From: Lasiosphaeris hirsuta
Lineage: Eukaryota; Ascomycota; Sordariomycetes; Sordariales; Lasiosphaeriaceae
Direction: 5' to 3'
Assembly: GCA_030549175.1 (NCBI GenBank)
Contig: JAUKUA010000007.1
Location: 1,984,001-2,048,000, forward strand
Length of the DNA: 64,000 nucleotides
How positions within the stretch are numbered: the first letter of the stretch is position 1; every line of letters begins with the position of its first letter. A model generated the notes under the pieces. The model had not been told where the DNA came from, did not search any database, and saw only the letters and a program-made list of their open reading frames with translations. The position numbers were made by a program, and so were the translations under genes. Of this stretch, positions 21,012 through 30,357 are shown piece by piece.

Positions 21012-21956
21012 ATGGCCGCGGCGTCCTCCCCACCACCCTTCCAGACCGCCCTCCTCGCGGGCGCCCTCGCCGGCACCACGGTCGACCTCTCCCTCTTCCC
21101 GCTCGACACACTCAAGACCCGCCTGCAATCTTCCCAGGGCTTCTTCGCCGCGGGCGGCTTCCGCGGCATCTACCGGGGTGTAGGGTCAGCGGTAGTCGGA
21201 TCGGCGCCGGGCGCCGCCTTCTTCTTCTGCACCTACGAAGCGACAAAGCAGGCACTCATCTCGCGGCGCGCCACACTCGGCGGCCCCGGCAGTGACTCCT
21301 CCCCCAGCAGCACGCCCTTCGAGCATATGCTCGCAGCCTCGCTCGGCGAGATCGCTGCGTGCGCCGTGCGCGTCCCGACCGAGGTCGTCAAGCAGCGCGC
21401 GCAGGCGGGCCAGCACGGCGGGTCGTCGCTGTCGTCTCTCATGGCGATCTTGTCACAGCACCGCGCCGTTGGGCTCACAGGCGTGTGGCGCGAGCTGTAC
21501 CGCGGGTGGGGAATCACGGTGATGCGCGAGGTGCCGTTTACTATGCTACAGTTCCCCATGTGGGAAGCGCTCAAGGGGTGGGGTCGGGAGCGGCGTGCGC
21601 GCACCGGCCACGGGCTGTTTGGGGAATCGACGGCGGGCGATGCGCCGGGGAACCGCAGCCACGGCGGACTGAGCGAGGTCAGTGCGCCTGAGTCGGCGTT
21701 GTACGGCAGCATAGCGGGCGCTATGGCGGCGGGTGTGACGACGCCGCTTGATGTCCTCAAGACGCGTGTCATGCTGAGTACGCAGCGGGAGAGTATCGCG
21801 AGCATCGTCCGTACCATCGTGCAGGAGCATGGCGTGCGGCCATTCTTTGCAGGCATCGGGCCGAGGATAATGTGGATCAGCATAGGGGGCGCCATATTCC
21901 TCGGGAGTTACCAGTGGGCAGTGAACACCATGGAGAGGAAGAGGTTAGTATTATAA
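21012..21956 (+). CDS. pet8: Mitochondrial S-adenosylmethionine carrier (Pet8/SLC25A26-like)
   Basis: A single exon of 314 codons. Three mitochondrial-carrier repeats are seen, each with the P-x-D/E-x-x-K/R signature: FPLDTLKTRLQ (near residue 31), VPTEVVKQRAQ, and TPLDVLKTRVM. The opening (TALLAGALAGTTVDLSLFPLDTLKTRLQ) is that of the SAM transporters, which exchange cytosolic SAM for mitochondrial S-adenosylhomocysteine. SAM is needed for methylation, lipoate and ubiquinone synthesis in the organelle, which links it by pathway to COQ2 at 62.4 kb. The ATG at 21012 was chosen because 92 upstream codons have no carrier likeness. An insert (about residues 200-230) of low complexity separates repeats two and three. 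Confidence 0.92.
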   Translation: MAAASSPPPFQTALLAGALAGTTVDLSLFPLDTLKTRLQSSQGFFAAGGFRGIYRGVGSAVVGSAPGAAFFFCTYEATKQALISRRATLGGPGSDSSPSSTPFEHMLAASLGEIAACAVRVPTEVVKQRAQAGQHGGSSLSSLMAILSQHRAVGLTGVWRELYRGWGITVMREVPFTMLQFPMWEALKGWGRERRARTGHGLFGESTAGDAPGNRSHGGLSEVSAPESALYGSIAGAMAAGVTTPLDVLKTRVMLSTQRESIASIVRTIVQEHGVRPFFAGIGPRIMWISIGGAIFLGSYQWAVNTMERKRLVL

Positions 21957-22235
21957 TAAGCTTACTGGCTGGCGGATGGGAGAGCCAGGCCCACGAGCTG
22001 CCTTCACACACGAGGTTCACACAACCTTGTTGTACAGTATCACATGCTCCACCATCTTTGGCGGATATCATGAGGCCCTATATCCCCCCCCCCTCCCCGG
22101 GAGAGCCGCATGCGGCGCTCAAGTTATGTACAATATTTAGAGCAACGCAGAGATATGTAGACGTATACCCCCGCTATAGACAGATGAACTCGTACCCAAC
22201 ACCGCGCGGGCACACACAACGCTACGCAGGCCCTC

Positions 22236-25200
22236 TCACGCCGCAGCAGCAATAGGCTGCTCTACTACCTCCAACTCCGCACCCTCTTCCACGATTTCAG
22301 GCGGATCCCGGATTGGAATCTCCTTCTTGCCGTTCGCCTTGTAGTGGAGCACGATGTCATTCCCGCCCTTCCAAACATGCGCCCGCAACGTCGCCAAGCT
22401 CATTGTAATCGGCAGTACCTAGAGAGATGGTCAGATTCGGCACAGTAATCAAAAATAATAAGGAACTTACCTGGTCATTGCAATATAGCTCCAAATACTC
22501 CTCAGGCTTCAGCGCATCCGGCTCAGGAGTTTCCCCCTCGACGGGGGGATCAATCCGCTCCGCCACATACGCTAAGATCTTCTTGACTCTCAGCATCCGG
22601 TTCGCATTCAACCTATTGTTCCCATCTGCTGCCGATATGCTCGGCAGCTTGTCTCGATACGGATAGAGCACAAACGACACCTTGATTGGGTCCTTGGGAG
22701 GAACGGTGTTCAGCAACAGCACCTCACCCAGCCATTGCGGCCCGCGCTGCTCGATGATATCAGCATCAAGCCCGACCGTTTCTACCGTACCACGGTATAG
22801 CTCGGCCGAGCCGCCCGATGTCTCCTCTTGCAAAATGACCTTGGTGCCTGGCGGCAGTTTGAGTACGGGCGTGTCGTTCGGCAGGCTAGGGCATATTCTC
22901 GTCTCGACTAGGTCCTCGGGGCTGTCGTGCAGCTGCTTTTCATACTCGTTCTGTATCTTCTGCACCACCCCCAGAAAGCTGTCCTCAAACTCCTTTTCGT
23001 GGTTTGATGACGACTCGGACTCTTCGGCCTTCTCGTCAACAACGGTCGGTTTATCGGTCGCAGCCGTCGAGGCCGATCGGCCCAGCTTTTGCTTTCCAAA
23101 GGTCATGCCCATACGGAACTTCTTTCCAAACGGCGTGCTTGGCGCTTTGCTGTTATCCTTTTCCTTGGTGTCCTTATCCTTATCCTTTTCTTTTTCCTTG
23201 GCGTCAGCGGCCTTGGCAGTTTTCTCTTCGGTAGGTGGAGGCCCGCCCGTAGGACTCTGTGGTATTCCTGTGTTTTGGTTTGTGTCCGGGGCGTTGATCG
23301 CATCCGAGAAATAGTCTTCGCGCTCCACCGACGGACGGCTGACTTGAGACGACCGCTTATCCAGAGGGCTCATCGGCGTTGTAAGCCCATCGGCCATAGG
23401 AAGCGCACCCGGGGTAGCCAATCCTATTGAGAACCCCGGTGTCATGGGCGGATATTGGGATCCATTCGGCCGAGGCGTGGTGCCGGGCGAGTCTACTGCT
23501 CCCCAACCCGCCGGGGGTGGAATCGATATTGCCATCGGCCGATTCATCCGCCCCACCGCCATTCGCTTCTCGACCAGTGAGTTTAGCTTGTGCCTATGCG
23601 CCTCGTCGCGCCGTATCTCCTCGTCTATGAGATCGGTAAACAAATACCGGAGCACCCATTTCCCAAGGTTTACTTGATAGTAAGTCAGCAGAGCCCGAGA
23701 CGCGGAAGGGAAGAATGCCTACTCCTCTGGTCCTCCCTAAATTCCACAGGCTCGTCCAAGGCTAACTCGTCCGCGTACATTTCGGCGTCAAAGCAGTTAA
23801 ACGGTTCCAGCACAACGGTTAGATTCCCCGAGCTGGTGTCTATCGAGCACCAAGGGGCCACCGCTTCCAGCGTATTGACTTCAGGTTCTACATCTTCCAT
23901 GTGCCTCTTTCCAAAACTTTCAATAGGCCGACACTAGTAGAGGGAACCATTAGCATCAAACTTGAGAACGAGGAAAGGGCCGTCACACCTGGATCAAGTC
24001 CCACAGTAAGACATCACCGGCAGTATCCAGCGTCAGGACCCGTCTTCGGTCGTTCAACAGGCGGTGTTTGACCAATCCAAATTGTCCTTCGATTGTTTCT
24101 TCGGGTAGATGATGTACCGGTTCCACAGAGCTGTTGGCTGCCTGCTCCGGCATTATTTCCGACCCCTTTCGTGCCACAGTTCCCGGTGTTTCCTCGTCTT
24201 CTCGGTTGACTGCGGGCGGAAACGAAGCTGTATTTGATATCCGTAGTATAGACTTTGCTGGTATTGTCTTTTTCGCTGACCCATTCACGGCCGACGTGGG
24301 GGGCTGGAAAATAGGCACACCCTCTCTACTCCTCGTCGTCACGACAGATGCCCGATGTTGTTTGAAGACTTCAGGAAGCTGGATGTCTGCACTCGTATCG
24401 ACGTTGGCCCACCGGTTGATGGAGGAACGCGATGTCGCCGTCCATATGCTGTTATCACAGGCCACAACCTTGCTCACGCCGTCGTTTTCCTGCGCTACGG
24501 CCAGAGATATGCCGTCGTCCAGCTCCCCCAGTGTTCCCCGCACATCCGTCTTGACCACCAACCCGGAACGGTCGCTGCTGTAAAATACGCCTAGATCAGG
24601 ATCGTCCGAGAACAGCGACCACACGCTGTCGCTATGCATGGTCAGTGTGTGCATACACCGGCCAGCTGTAACGCTCCAGACCTTGACCGTCTGGTCCGAG
24701 CTTGCTGTCATAACCATGTGGCCAGATTCGTTCACCAAGATGGCGCGGATGTTGTCGGTGTGGCCAACAAACTTAGTAATGCGCTTGCCGGACTTTGGAT
24801 CCCACAGCCGGACAATGCTTTCGGGGCCACCGCTGGCTAATATGCCGCTGTTAACGCTCAGCGCATAGACGCTCCCCTTCTCGGTAACCTCCTCACCGCT
24901 GACATCAATCTCCAGCGTCTTTCCACCGCCAGCTAGATCCCACAAGTAGATCTTCCGGTCAAGCCCTCCCGACGCGACCCAATCTGTCGCCTGGTTCGGG
25001 GTCGCGACGCACTTGACATAGTCGGCATGCTGGCCGATGGTCGCCGGTTCCTTGTTGTTGTCGCTTCCCAGAGGCCGCCACACTTTAACCAACAGATCAG
25101 ACGAAGCCGACACGACGGCACTGTGATGCTGCGCTAGCGCGACATCGTTAATCCAATGTGTATGCGCCTGTGTCTGCGCGCGGAATCGGGTTGCAGACTT

Positions 25201-25793
25201 GGGCCTGCCATTGGGTCGAGACGAAGTGTCAACGACACTGCTACCGGGGGAGGTAGTGAGGTCGCGGTTCAGGTTCCAGGCACATATTACGCCGTCGCGA
25301 CCACCCGAGTAGCTACCGCATCTCAGTCAGCACGGCTTCGGGAGACGACCTGATCCATTGCCCATCATGAGGTCGCGCATTGCATTCGAAATAGCTTGGT
25401 CTCAGGCCGGAGTATGTCTACTGTGGGAAAGGGGCAGGGGAGGATGCGGCTCACAGGATGGAATTATCGCGGTCAACGGCCAGTCCATTGACACCCAGCC
25501 GGTGGCCACCGGGCGATGAGTTGGGCAGGTCGAGGACTAGAACACAGGTATCCAAGATCAGTCATGGCAATTCTTCAACTCAGCTCAGGAGGAAACCAGA
25601 GAAAAGCAAGTTGCGCTTCGTAGATATGCACCCCAATATTCTAGACTTGAGCGGTCCTCGACGGGGCGGCCCATTGTGCGGGGTTTGCTGCACGGCCAAG
25701 ACACCGACAGGGACACACCAAGACGGAGGGGGGAGACAGAAAAACAGATCAGAACGAACCATAGCTTATCCGTTGGCGCGCCTTCTTGGCCAT
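22236..25793 (-). CDS. WD40 protein of the WDR48/UAF1 (Bun107) family with C-terminal DUF3337
   Basis: Six exons (25793-25760, 25536-25455, 25312-23989, 23933-23723, 23672-22471, 22418-22236) give an intact 1011-residue frame. The start ([12 protein letters not shown]) is followed by [37 protein letters not shown] and further WD40 blades such as [17 protein letters not shown] and [14 protein letters not shown]. The last 200 residues (LEVVEQ end, [21 protein letters not shown]) match the DUF3337 part that forms the ubiquitin-like SLD domain. UAF1-type proteins bind and activate ubiquitin-specific proteases (USP1/12/46; Ubp9 with Bun107 in fission yeast). The middle is a Ser/Lys/Glu/Asp-rich linker ([18 protein letters not shown]). 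Intron 1 (223 nt, donor GTTCGT) and intron 2 (142 nt) are longer than usual. Confidence 0.9.
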
Positions 25794-26727
25794 TTCGCAG
25801 ACGAGGGCGGTGGGACGACAATCATGCGCGGTGGGATATCTCCAGCTCACAGGAACGCGATGTGTAACGTGCGATACGTGTCGAGGGGAGCTTGTGCTGG
25901 GCGGGTTAATTTCTTGGCGGTATAACAAGGCAAAGCGATCTTAAATGACGGGGGGGGGAGGTTGGTCGGTCGCTACTTAGTTCTGCTAAATGGACGAGTT
26001 ACAGGGTCCAAGGTGAGGGAACAATATTAGACGGGAAGCCCAGACGTTCCAAGATTCACCTGCAGAAGAGGGCAACAGCTATGGCTGCATCTGGCTACGC
26101 CCGCACGGCCGTGGGCCAACAGCTCCCCAGAATTTGTTTAAAAATAGTGTAAAAACGGGATCTGGGTAAGGTACGACGTCCAGGCAGATGCACCGGGCTG
26201 AGAGAGGGTGCATTCACTCCAAAGCCCGGGCAAGGGGGGCGCAGCCATCAGCGGCCACCACTGGCAACACTAGCATCACTGGCCCAAGACCGGGCCTGGG
26301 AAGCACATGGAGCCTGGAGTTGAGGGGCAGCACTGTCAGGTGGCGCCACAGCAACGGAACCGAACTGGAACTCCTCCAATCGAAGCTAGCCGGGCGGGGA
26401 ATAGCCCGAGATTTGCTACGGGGTGCAGCTTTAGCTTTAGCCGAACTTTGAGACTAGCGTCTCAGCTGAGTAATTCACAACCTGACGACAACCCAGTATC
26501 ACGATCACGATACCTGAATTTATGTTTTACGCATTATAGTACACAGTCTCGCTCCTTTCCCTTTGGCGTCCTCAGAGAGTCAAACTCAGCATCAGCTTGT
26601 TCCTCTTTTGCCTGTGCATTCATGTAAGGAGTTTACGAACCTAAGCACCGCCCGAACGCAAACGAATCTTGAGATCAATTCTTTTTCTTTTTTTAGCCCT
26701 GAAGTGCCAACAGCTGCTGCCATAGCA
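25794..26727. other. Intergenic, promoter side of the UAF1-like gene
   Basis: About 0.9 kb; a G9 run lies near 25950-25958. No gene with coding character was found. Short plus-strand frames (26188-26451, 26307-26627) have no support. Confidence 0.5.
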
Positions 26728-27720
26728 TCACGGCTTCGCGTTCCTGTCAAAGGAGCGCTTAAATCCCCTGTCAATAAAGGCCGTGAGTCGCCGAGTGTCT
26801 GCCAGCGCGGCAGCTGCCTGCTCCAGAGACATCACATCGTTGGTCTTGACAACTACTTGATCCTTGTCCTCGGCATACCGGACCTCTTGTCGCACATCCA
26901 GTGTGGTTTCTGCTCTGGGACTTGGGGTTTTCTCTGCTTCATCCATCAGCTCTTTTGTCTATTTCATACTGCCTCCACACTCTCCCCGAGTCTTACCGGC
27001 TGCGACCAGGGCCTCGTGCGAGCTCATCATGGGTGAATACGCAAAGGATGAGAGCAAGTGCTGTACCTGGCTCGGCGTGTTTGATCGGAAGTCTGATTCC
27101 AATATTAGAGAGCGGTCTTCATCTTTGCTTTGTACTCCTCACCTTGACCAGTTGTGCCTGTATCATAGCCGGCCCAGTCTTGAAACTGGAAGTCGGATCC
27201 TGGGCCAGGCTTCGAGCCGATGGGGGGGCCAAAGTACCCTGCTCGGTACACACGGCGTGGATCGGCAGACGACCTTGCTCTCTGCCGGTTGGGCTGCTCC
27301 CAGTTGTGGTCTAGTCCCGTCAGCTTCTTCTCTTTTCCTTTGTGCTTTGGTAACCCTACTGAATGGTGATGGCTGCAGATATCCGTGCGGATTGTCTGGT
27401 TCGAGATGGTCCCGGAAGCCTCGTCCTGCAGTTGTTGTGGTCAGCGCAAGTTGCACAAACGGAACGGAAAAAAGGCAGACCACATTACCTGGCAGAGGAA
27501 ACTCAGCAAATGAGGCCTGCGGCATCAACTTTGGTGGCTTTGGAGAAGGCGCCGCCTTTCTCAAAATATTTGGCCTCGTCAGTGTTGATGACGGCAACAC
27601 CGCCGGCGCTGACTCTGATGTTGTCGCTCGCGGTCTCGATGCCATTTGTGTGATGGAATGAGGTGGGAAGACGCTTTCTCGGGCGTGCCAGGGTGCCACA
27701 CGCTGGCTGTGTGGCTCCAT
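26728..27720 (-). CDS. Uncharacterised protein, 5' gene model unresolved
   Basis: I do not recognise this family. Several minus-strand blocks have coding character. The most credible is about 27428-27160, with VYRAGYFGPP, IGSKPGPGSDFQFQDWAGYD; it can be spliced (donor GTGAGG near 27161) to a block ending LVAA and then to the last exon ending at 26728, with MSLEQAAAALADTRRLTAFI and a basic C-terminus (KRSFDRNAKP). The acceptor of the last exon (CAAAAG before AGCTGATGG) keeps the frame. The first exon is the problem: the frame from the ATGs at 27720 or 27645 is A/G-ending and unattractive, while another frame in the same DNA (VSAGGVAVINTDEAKYFEKG) looks better but has no ATG. Extents are therefore approximate. 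Confidence 0.4.
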
Positions 27721-27968
27721 GATGGTTCAGATGTTAAGTTAGGTACGTATGAGGCGCCCTTTCAGTTTGTGGGGATTGCATACATGGCGCTGGCAAACTC
27801 CAGGCGACCGACATAATAAACCCGCCTCACTGCCGAGTTCATCACTTCCCATTTTCCACCGTCGGGGCGCACCACCATCTAAACTCGAGTCCCACCAACC
27901 GTTGGGCCCGCTTGAAGACACCCGTTTCATCCAACGTTGGGAATTTCTTTCATCTACATGATTGTTCG

Positions 27969-28259
27969 TCACCCGGAGTCGCTTGTGGTAGAGGCGCCAG
28001 TTACAGACGGCAGCCTGATAGTTCTGGCCAGCGAACAATCTCCACAAACGCCTCTCACTGGCCTCACTGGAGTCCGCCTAGCCTCACAAGTAAGGGATTC
28101 GACGGGCATTCGGTTTTGGTAATCGGGGAGAATCCTGGGCCTGCTGGAGTATCCCTTGGGAAGCTTCTCTCTCTCGCTTGCTACCAGCCGGCAGGGGAAA
28201 GTATTCTGGTATGCCAAGTGGCCACACCCTAGGAACTTTGTTTCGACAATATAGCACAT
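27969..28259 (-). CDS. Small Cys-rich 'MC' protein, putative zinc binder
   Basis: A single exon of 96 codons. It begins MCYIVETKFLGCGH, with a Cys at position 2 and a CGH at 12-14, and closes with GVCGDC, a CxxC. Other Cys lie at FPC and LTC. This arrangement (MC at the start, CGH or CxxC about ten residues on, and a distal CxxC) recurs in many short fungal proteins without known function and suggests a zinc-binding fold. The gene is divergent from a second protein of like layout at 29192-29737. No signal peptide is seen, so it should be intracellular. The C-terminal tail is Thr/Ser-rich. The frame upstream of the ATG at 28259 is open, but this start gives the MC motif. Confidence 0.55.
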   Translation of the reverse strand: MCYIVETKFLGCGHLAYQNTFPCRLVASEREKLPKGYSSRPRILPDYQNRMPVESLTCEARRTPVRPVRGVCGDCSLARTIRLPSVTGASTTSDSG

Positions 28260-29191
28260 CTTGGGTGGATGTAAAGGGGTTTGGTGATTCGACGGCAAGG
28301 CTGCCAAATGGACGGAGCAGTTGAAGTGTAGCTCGTGACGATTGATTTTCAGTGAAGCTGTTTCTAGGGATGAAAAGATGTCATCGTCACAGAATTGGAT
28401 GGAGTCAATAGTTACTATAAAGGACAACGCGCTACTTTTGGCATCTTTTATTCTCCATTTTCTCCCCGCGTCTCTTTGTTCGGCCGGGAGCTCCCCGATT
28501 CAGGGGGTAGCGATTACTTTGGGATAAAGGATTTCCTTGTATGTTCTGGTTACGTTTAGAGGCCTGACCAGCCAGCCTTTGTGGTGGCAGGAACGTACCT
28601 GGCCAAGCTCGGACGAAGCATCAAAGTTCATCTTCTTACTTTCCCTTTTTTCCAGGGCAGGTGGGGACAAGCAGGTGGAAGAAGACTGACTGACCAGACA
28701 GTGAATGCATTGCATGTGTCCTGAGGGACCCGAGACACTTCCCACCCTAGTGCTCTAGCAGTGCTTTTTAACTGCGGGCTTTCATCTAGCACAACCAAAA
28801 GCCACCACCATCAACGCGCCAGCATCAACACGCCAGCATCAACACGCTACCATCAACGCGTCGGCGCCATCGCACTATCATCAACATCGTCCATTGATTA
28901 TCCCCACAGAGGGTTTCTGGTCGTGTCGTCTTCGGTCGGCAGCGCTTTCCACCGCTCCTCAAACCTTCCTCTTCCCCGCTCTACAACGTGGTTAGGGGCT
29001 TTTCAAATACATACCCGGTGCGGCAGGTTCGCTGTTAGTCTTCCGGGTGAACTTCATTATCTGCATGTCGATACTAGCATCTGATCAGTCCCAAGTCCAG
29101 CCCAGGCCATCTGAGGACATCACCAGACACCAGGTCTCCCAATAACCTCCTCGAGCACACTTCGCGAACTTCCCCCGAGAAAACCGACAAG
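28260..29191. promoter_or_regulatory. Divergent promoter between two Cys-rich protein genes
   Basis: About 0.9 kb, with a 14-bp tandem repeat (separate entry). No further gene was seen. Confidence 0.45.
28809..28864. repeat. 14-bp tandem repeat, 4 copies
   Basis: Four units of the type CATCAACRCGCCAG, the last two diverged (CATCAACACGCTAC, CATCAACGCGTCGG), run without gap from 28809 to 28864. They lie upstream of the Cys-rich gene at 29192. Confidence 0.85.
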
Positions 29192-29737
29192 ATGTGCCGT
29201 CGAATCCCCGTGGCCACCCGCTGTACCCTGTGCCTGCGGGAGGAACTGACCCGAACCGAGACAATCGAGTGTGGATACTGGCGCGATGGGCTGCGTGCGC
29301 CGACCGAGGATGGAGGCCGGGCTGAGTTCACACGAGAGTGCACGGCACCCCCATCCTCGCGCCGCCGCCGGCGGCCTGGCAGAGTGAGAGTCCTCATCTC
29401 GCCCTACCAATGCTACCACTGCATGTACACCAGCGTTGAAATCATCCGGAGAGAGTGGGCGCTCGCTGCGGCTCAAGACAGTGTGGCAAAGCAGGAGAGT
29501 GCGGTGACTAAGCCTGCGGCCTCGGCGAGCGAGATTCCCGATGTTGATATGACGTCTTCGGAGCGCATAGTGGGTTTCTCCCCCCAACTGAATTGCGCCG
29601 TTCCGGCGCTTTCGGACTGTCCGGCCACACCGCCCAACTTTTCGAGGGCTCACCAGGCCCATTGGAGAAGAGCTACTGCCGAGTTTGCACATGAGACGGA
29701 GCAACTTCGAGACCTGCGACTCTTCCGGGAGATGTGA
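29192..29737 (+). CDS. Small Cys-rich 'MC' protein, putative zinc binder
   Basis: A single exon of 181 codons starting at ATG 29192 (context GACAAGATG). Residues 1-14 are MCRRIPVATRCTLC, giving Cys at 2, 11 and 14; more follow at IEC (27) and REC, then an Arg-rich stretch (SRRRRRPGRVRV) and a CxxC in YQCYHC. The layout resembles the protein coded at 27969-28259, with a spacer grown by the basic segment. The second half (from about residue 80) is Ala/Ser-rich and ends in a charged helix (HETEQLRDLRLFREM). The likely role is intracellular zinc- or nucleic-acid binding, by analogy of Cys spacing and the basic patch only. Just downstream lies a T17A31 tract. Confidence 0.6.
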   Translation: MCRRIPVATRCTLCLREELTRTETIECGYWRDGLRAPTEDGGRAEFTRECTAPPSSRRRRRPGRVRVLISPYQCYHCMYTSVEIIRREWALAAAQDSVAKQESAVTKPAASASEIPDVDMTSSERIVGFSPQLNCAVPALSDCPATPPNFSRAHQAHWRRATAEFAHETEQLRDLRLFREM

Positions 29738-29797
29738 GCACAGCGTGGCCGAATGTGAGAAGGGGGTTGTCGAACTGGCCGCGTTGCGAGTATGCTA

Positions 29798-29847
<50 letters not shown>

Positions 29848-30357
29848 AATAGAAAAATGGTCTGGCTTGGATAGCCAGTCGTGAGGTTTCGGGGCGCTAC
29901 TGGGGAGCAGGAGGGAATGAAGCAAAAATGCTGGAGAATCTGTCGGGGACTGCTGCCTCGACAACCAGCCACCTACCCATGCTTTTACAGCGGATTGACG
30001 GATTATGATATACCCTCCAGCGAATACCCCTGTGTATACCCCTTGTCAAACACCTCAAAACAACAGCGGCATCGACATTATGCACGAAGCAAAGCGCATT
30101 ACAGATAGACCGCTAGACAGCGTCCATTTTCTGCTGGCCACTTCCCAGCCACCAAATATCATGTTGACCACCAGGTCAATGCACTGTTTAGAGTACCTTT
30201 CTTAGCAATGTAACGAACTACTGATTCTTGTTACCCCTAAGGGAGTGATACCATTATTTGACTTCGCATTCCCGGCGCAAAAATACGCACACACAAAACG
30301 GCGCTGTATCCCCATTCATCCAAAACAAGCCCCCTAAATCTCAAACAAAACATCTGA
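29738..30357. other. Intergenic with a long T/A homopolymer junction
   Basis: No gene seen. The stretch is dominated by the T17-A31 junction at 29798-29845, which can fold back on itself and is near the 3' ends of the two convergent genes. Confidence 0.6.
29798..29845. repeat. Perfect T17-A31 homopolymer junction
   Basis: Seventeen T (29798-29814) are followed directly by 31 A (29815-29845). On either strand this makes an AT hairpin-forming, nucleosome-excluding element; lengths in such runs are often uncertain in assemblies. Confidence 0.9.

Noticed and set aside
26864..27661. Plus-strand frame opposite the uncharacterised gene
   Set aside because: Its start part is not coding-like; only the last 50 codons are attractive, which RNY symmetry on the opposite strand can explain. 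Kept as a caveat in the findings.
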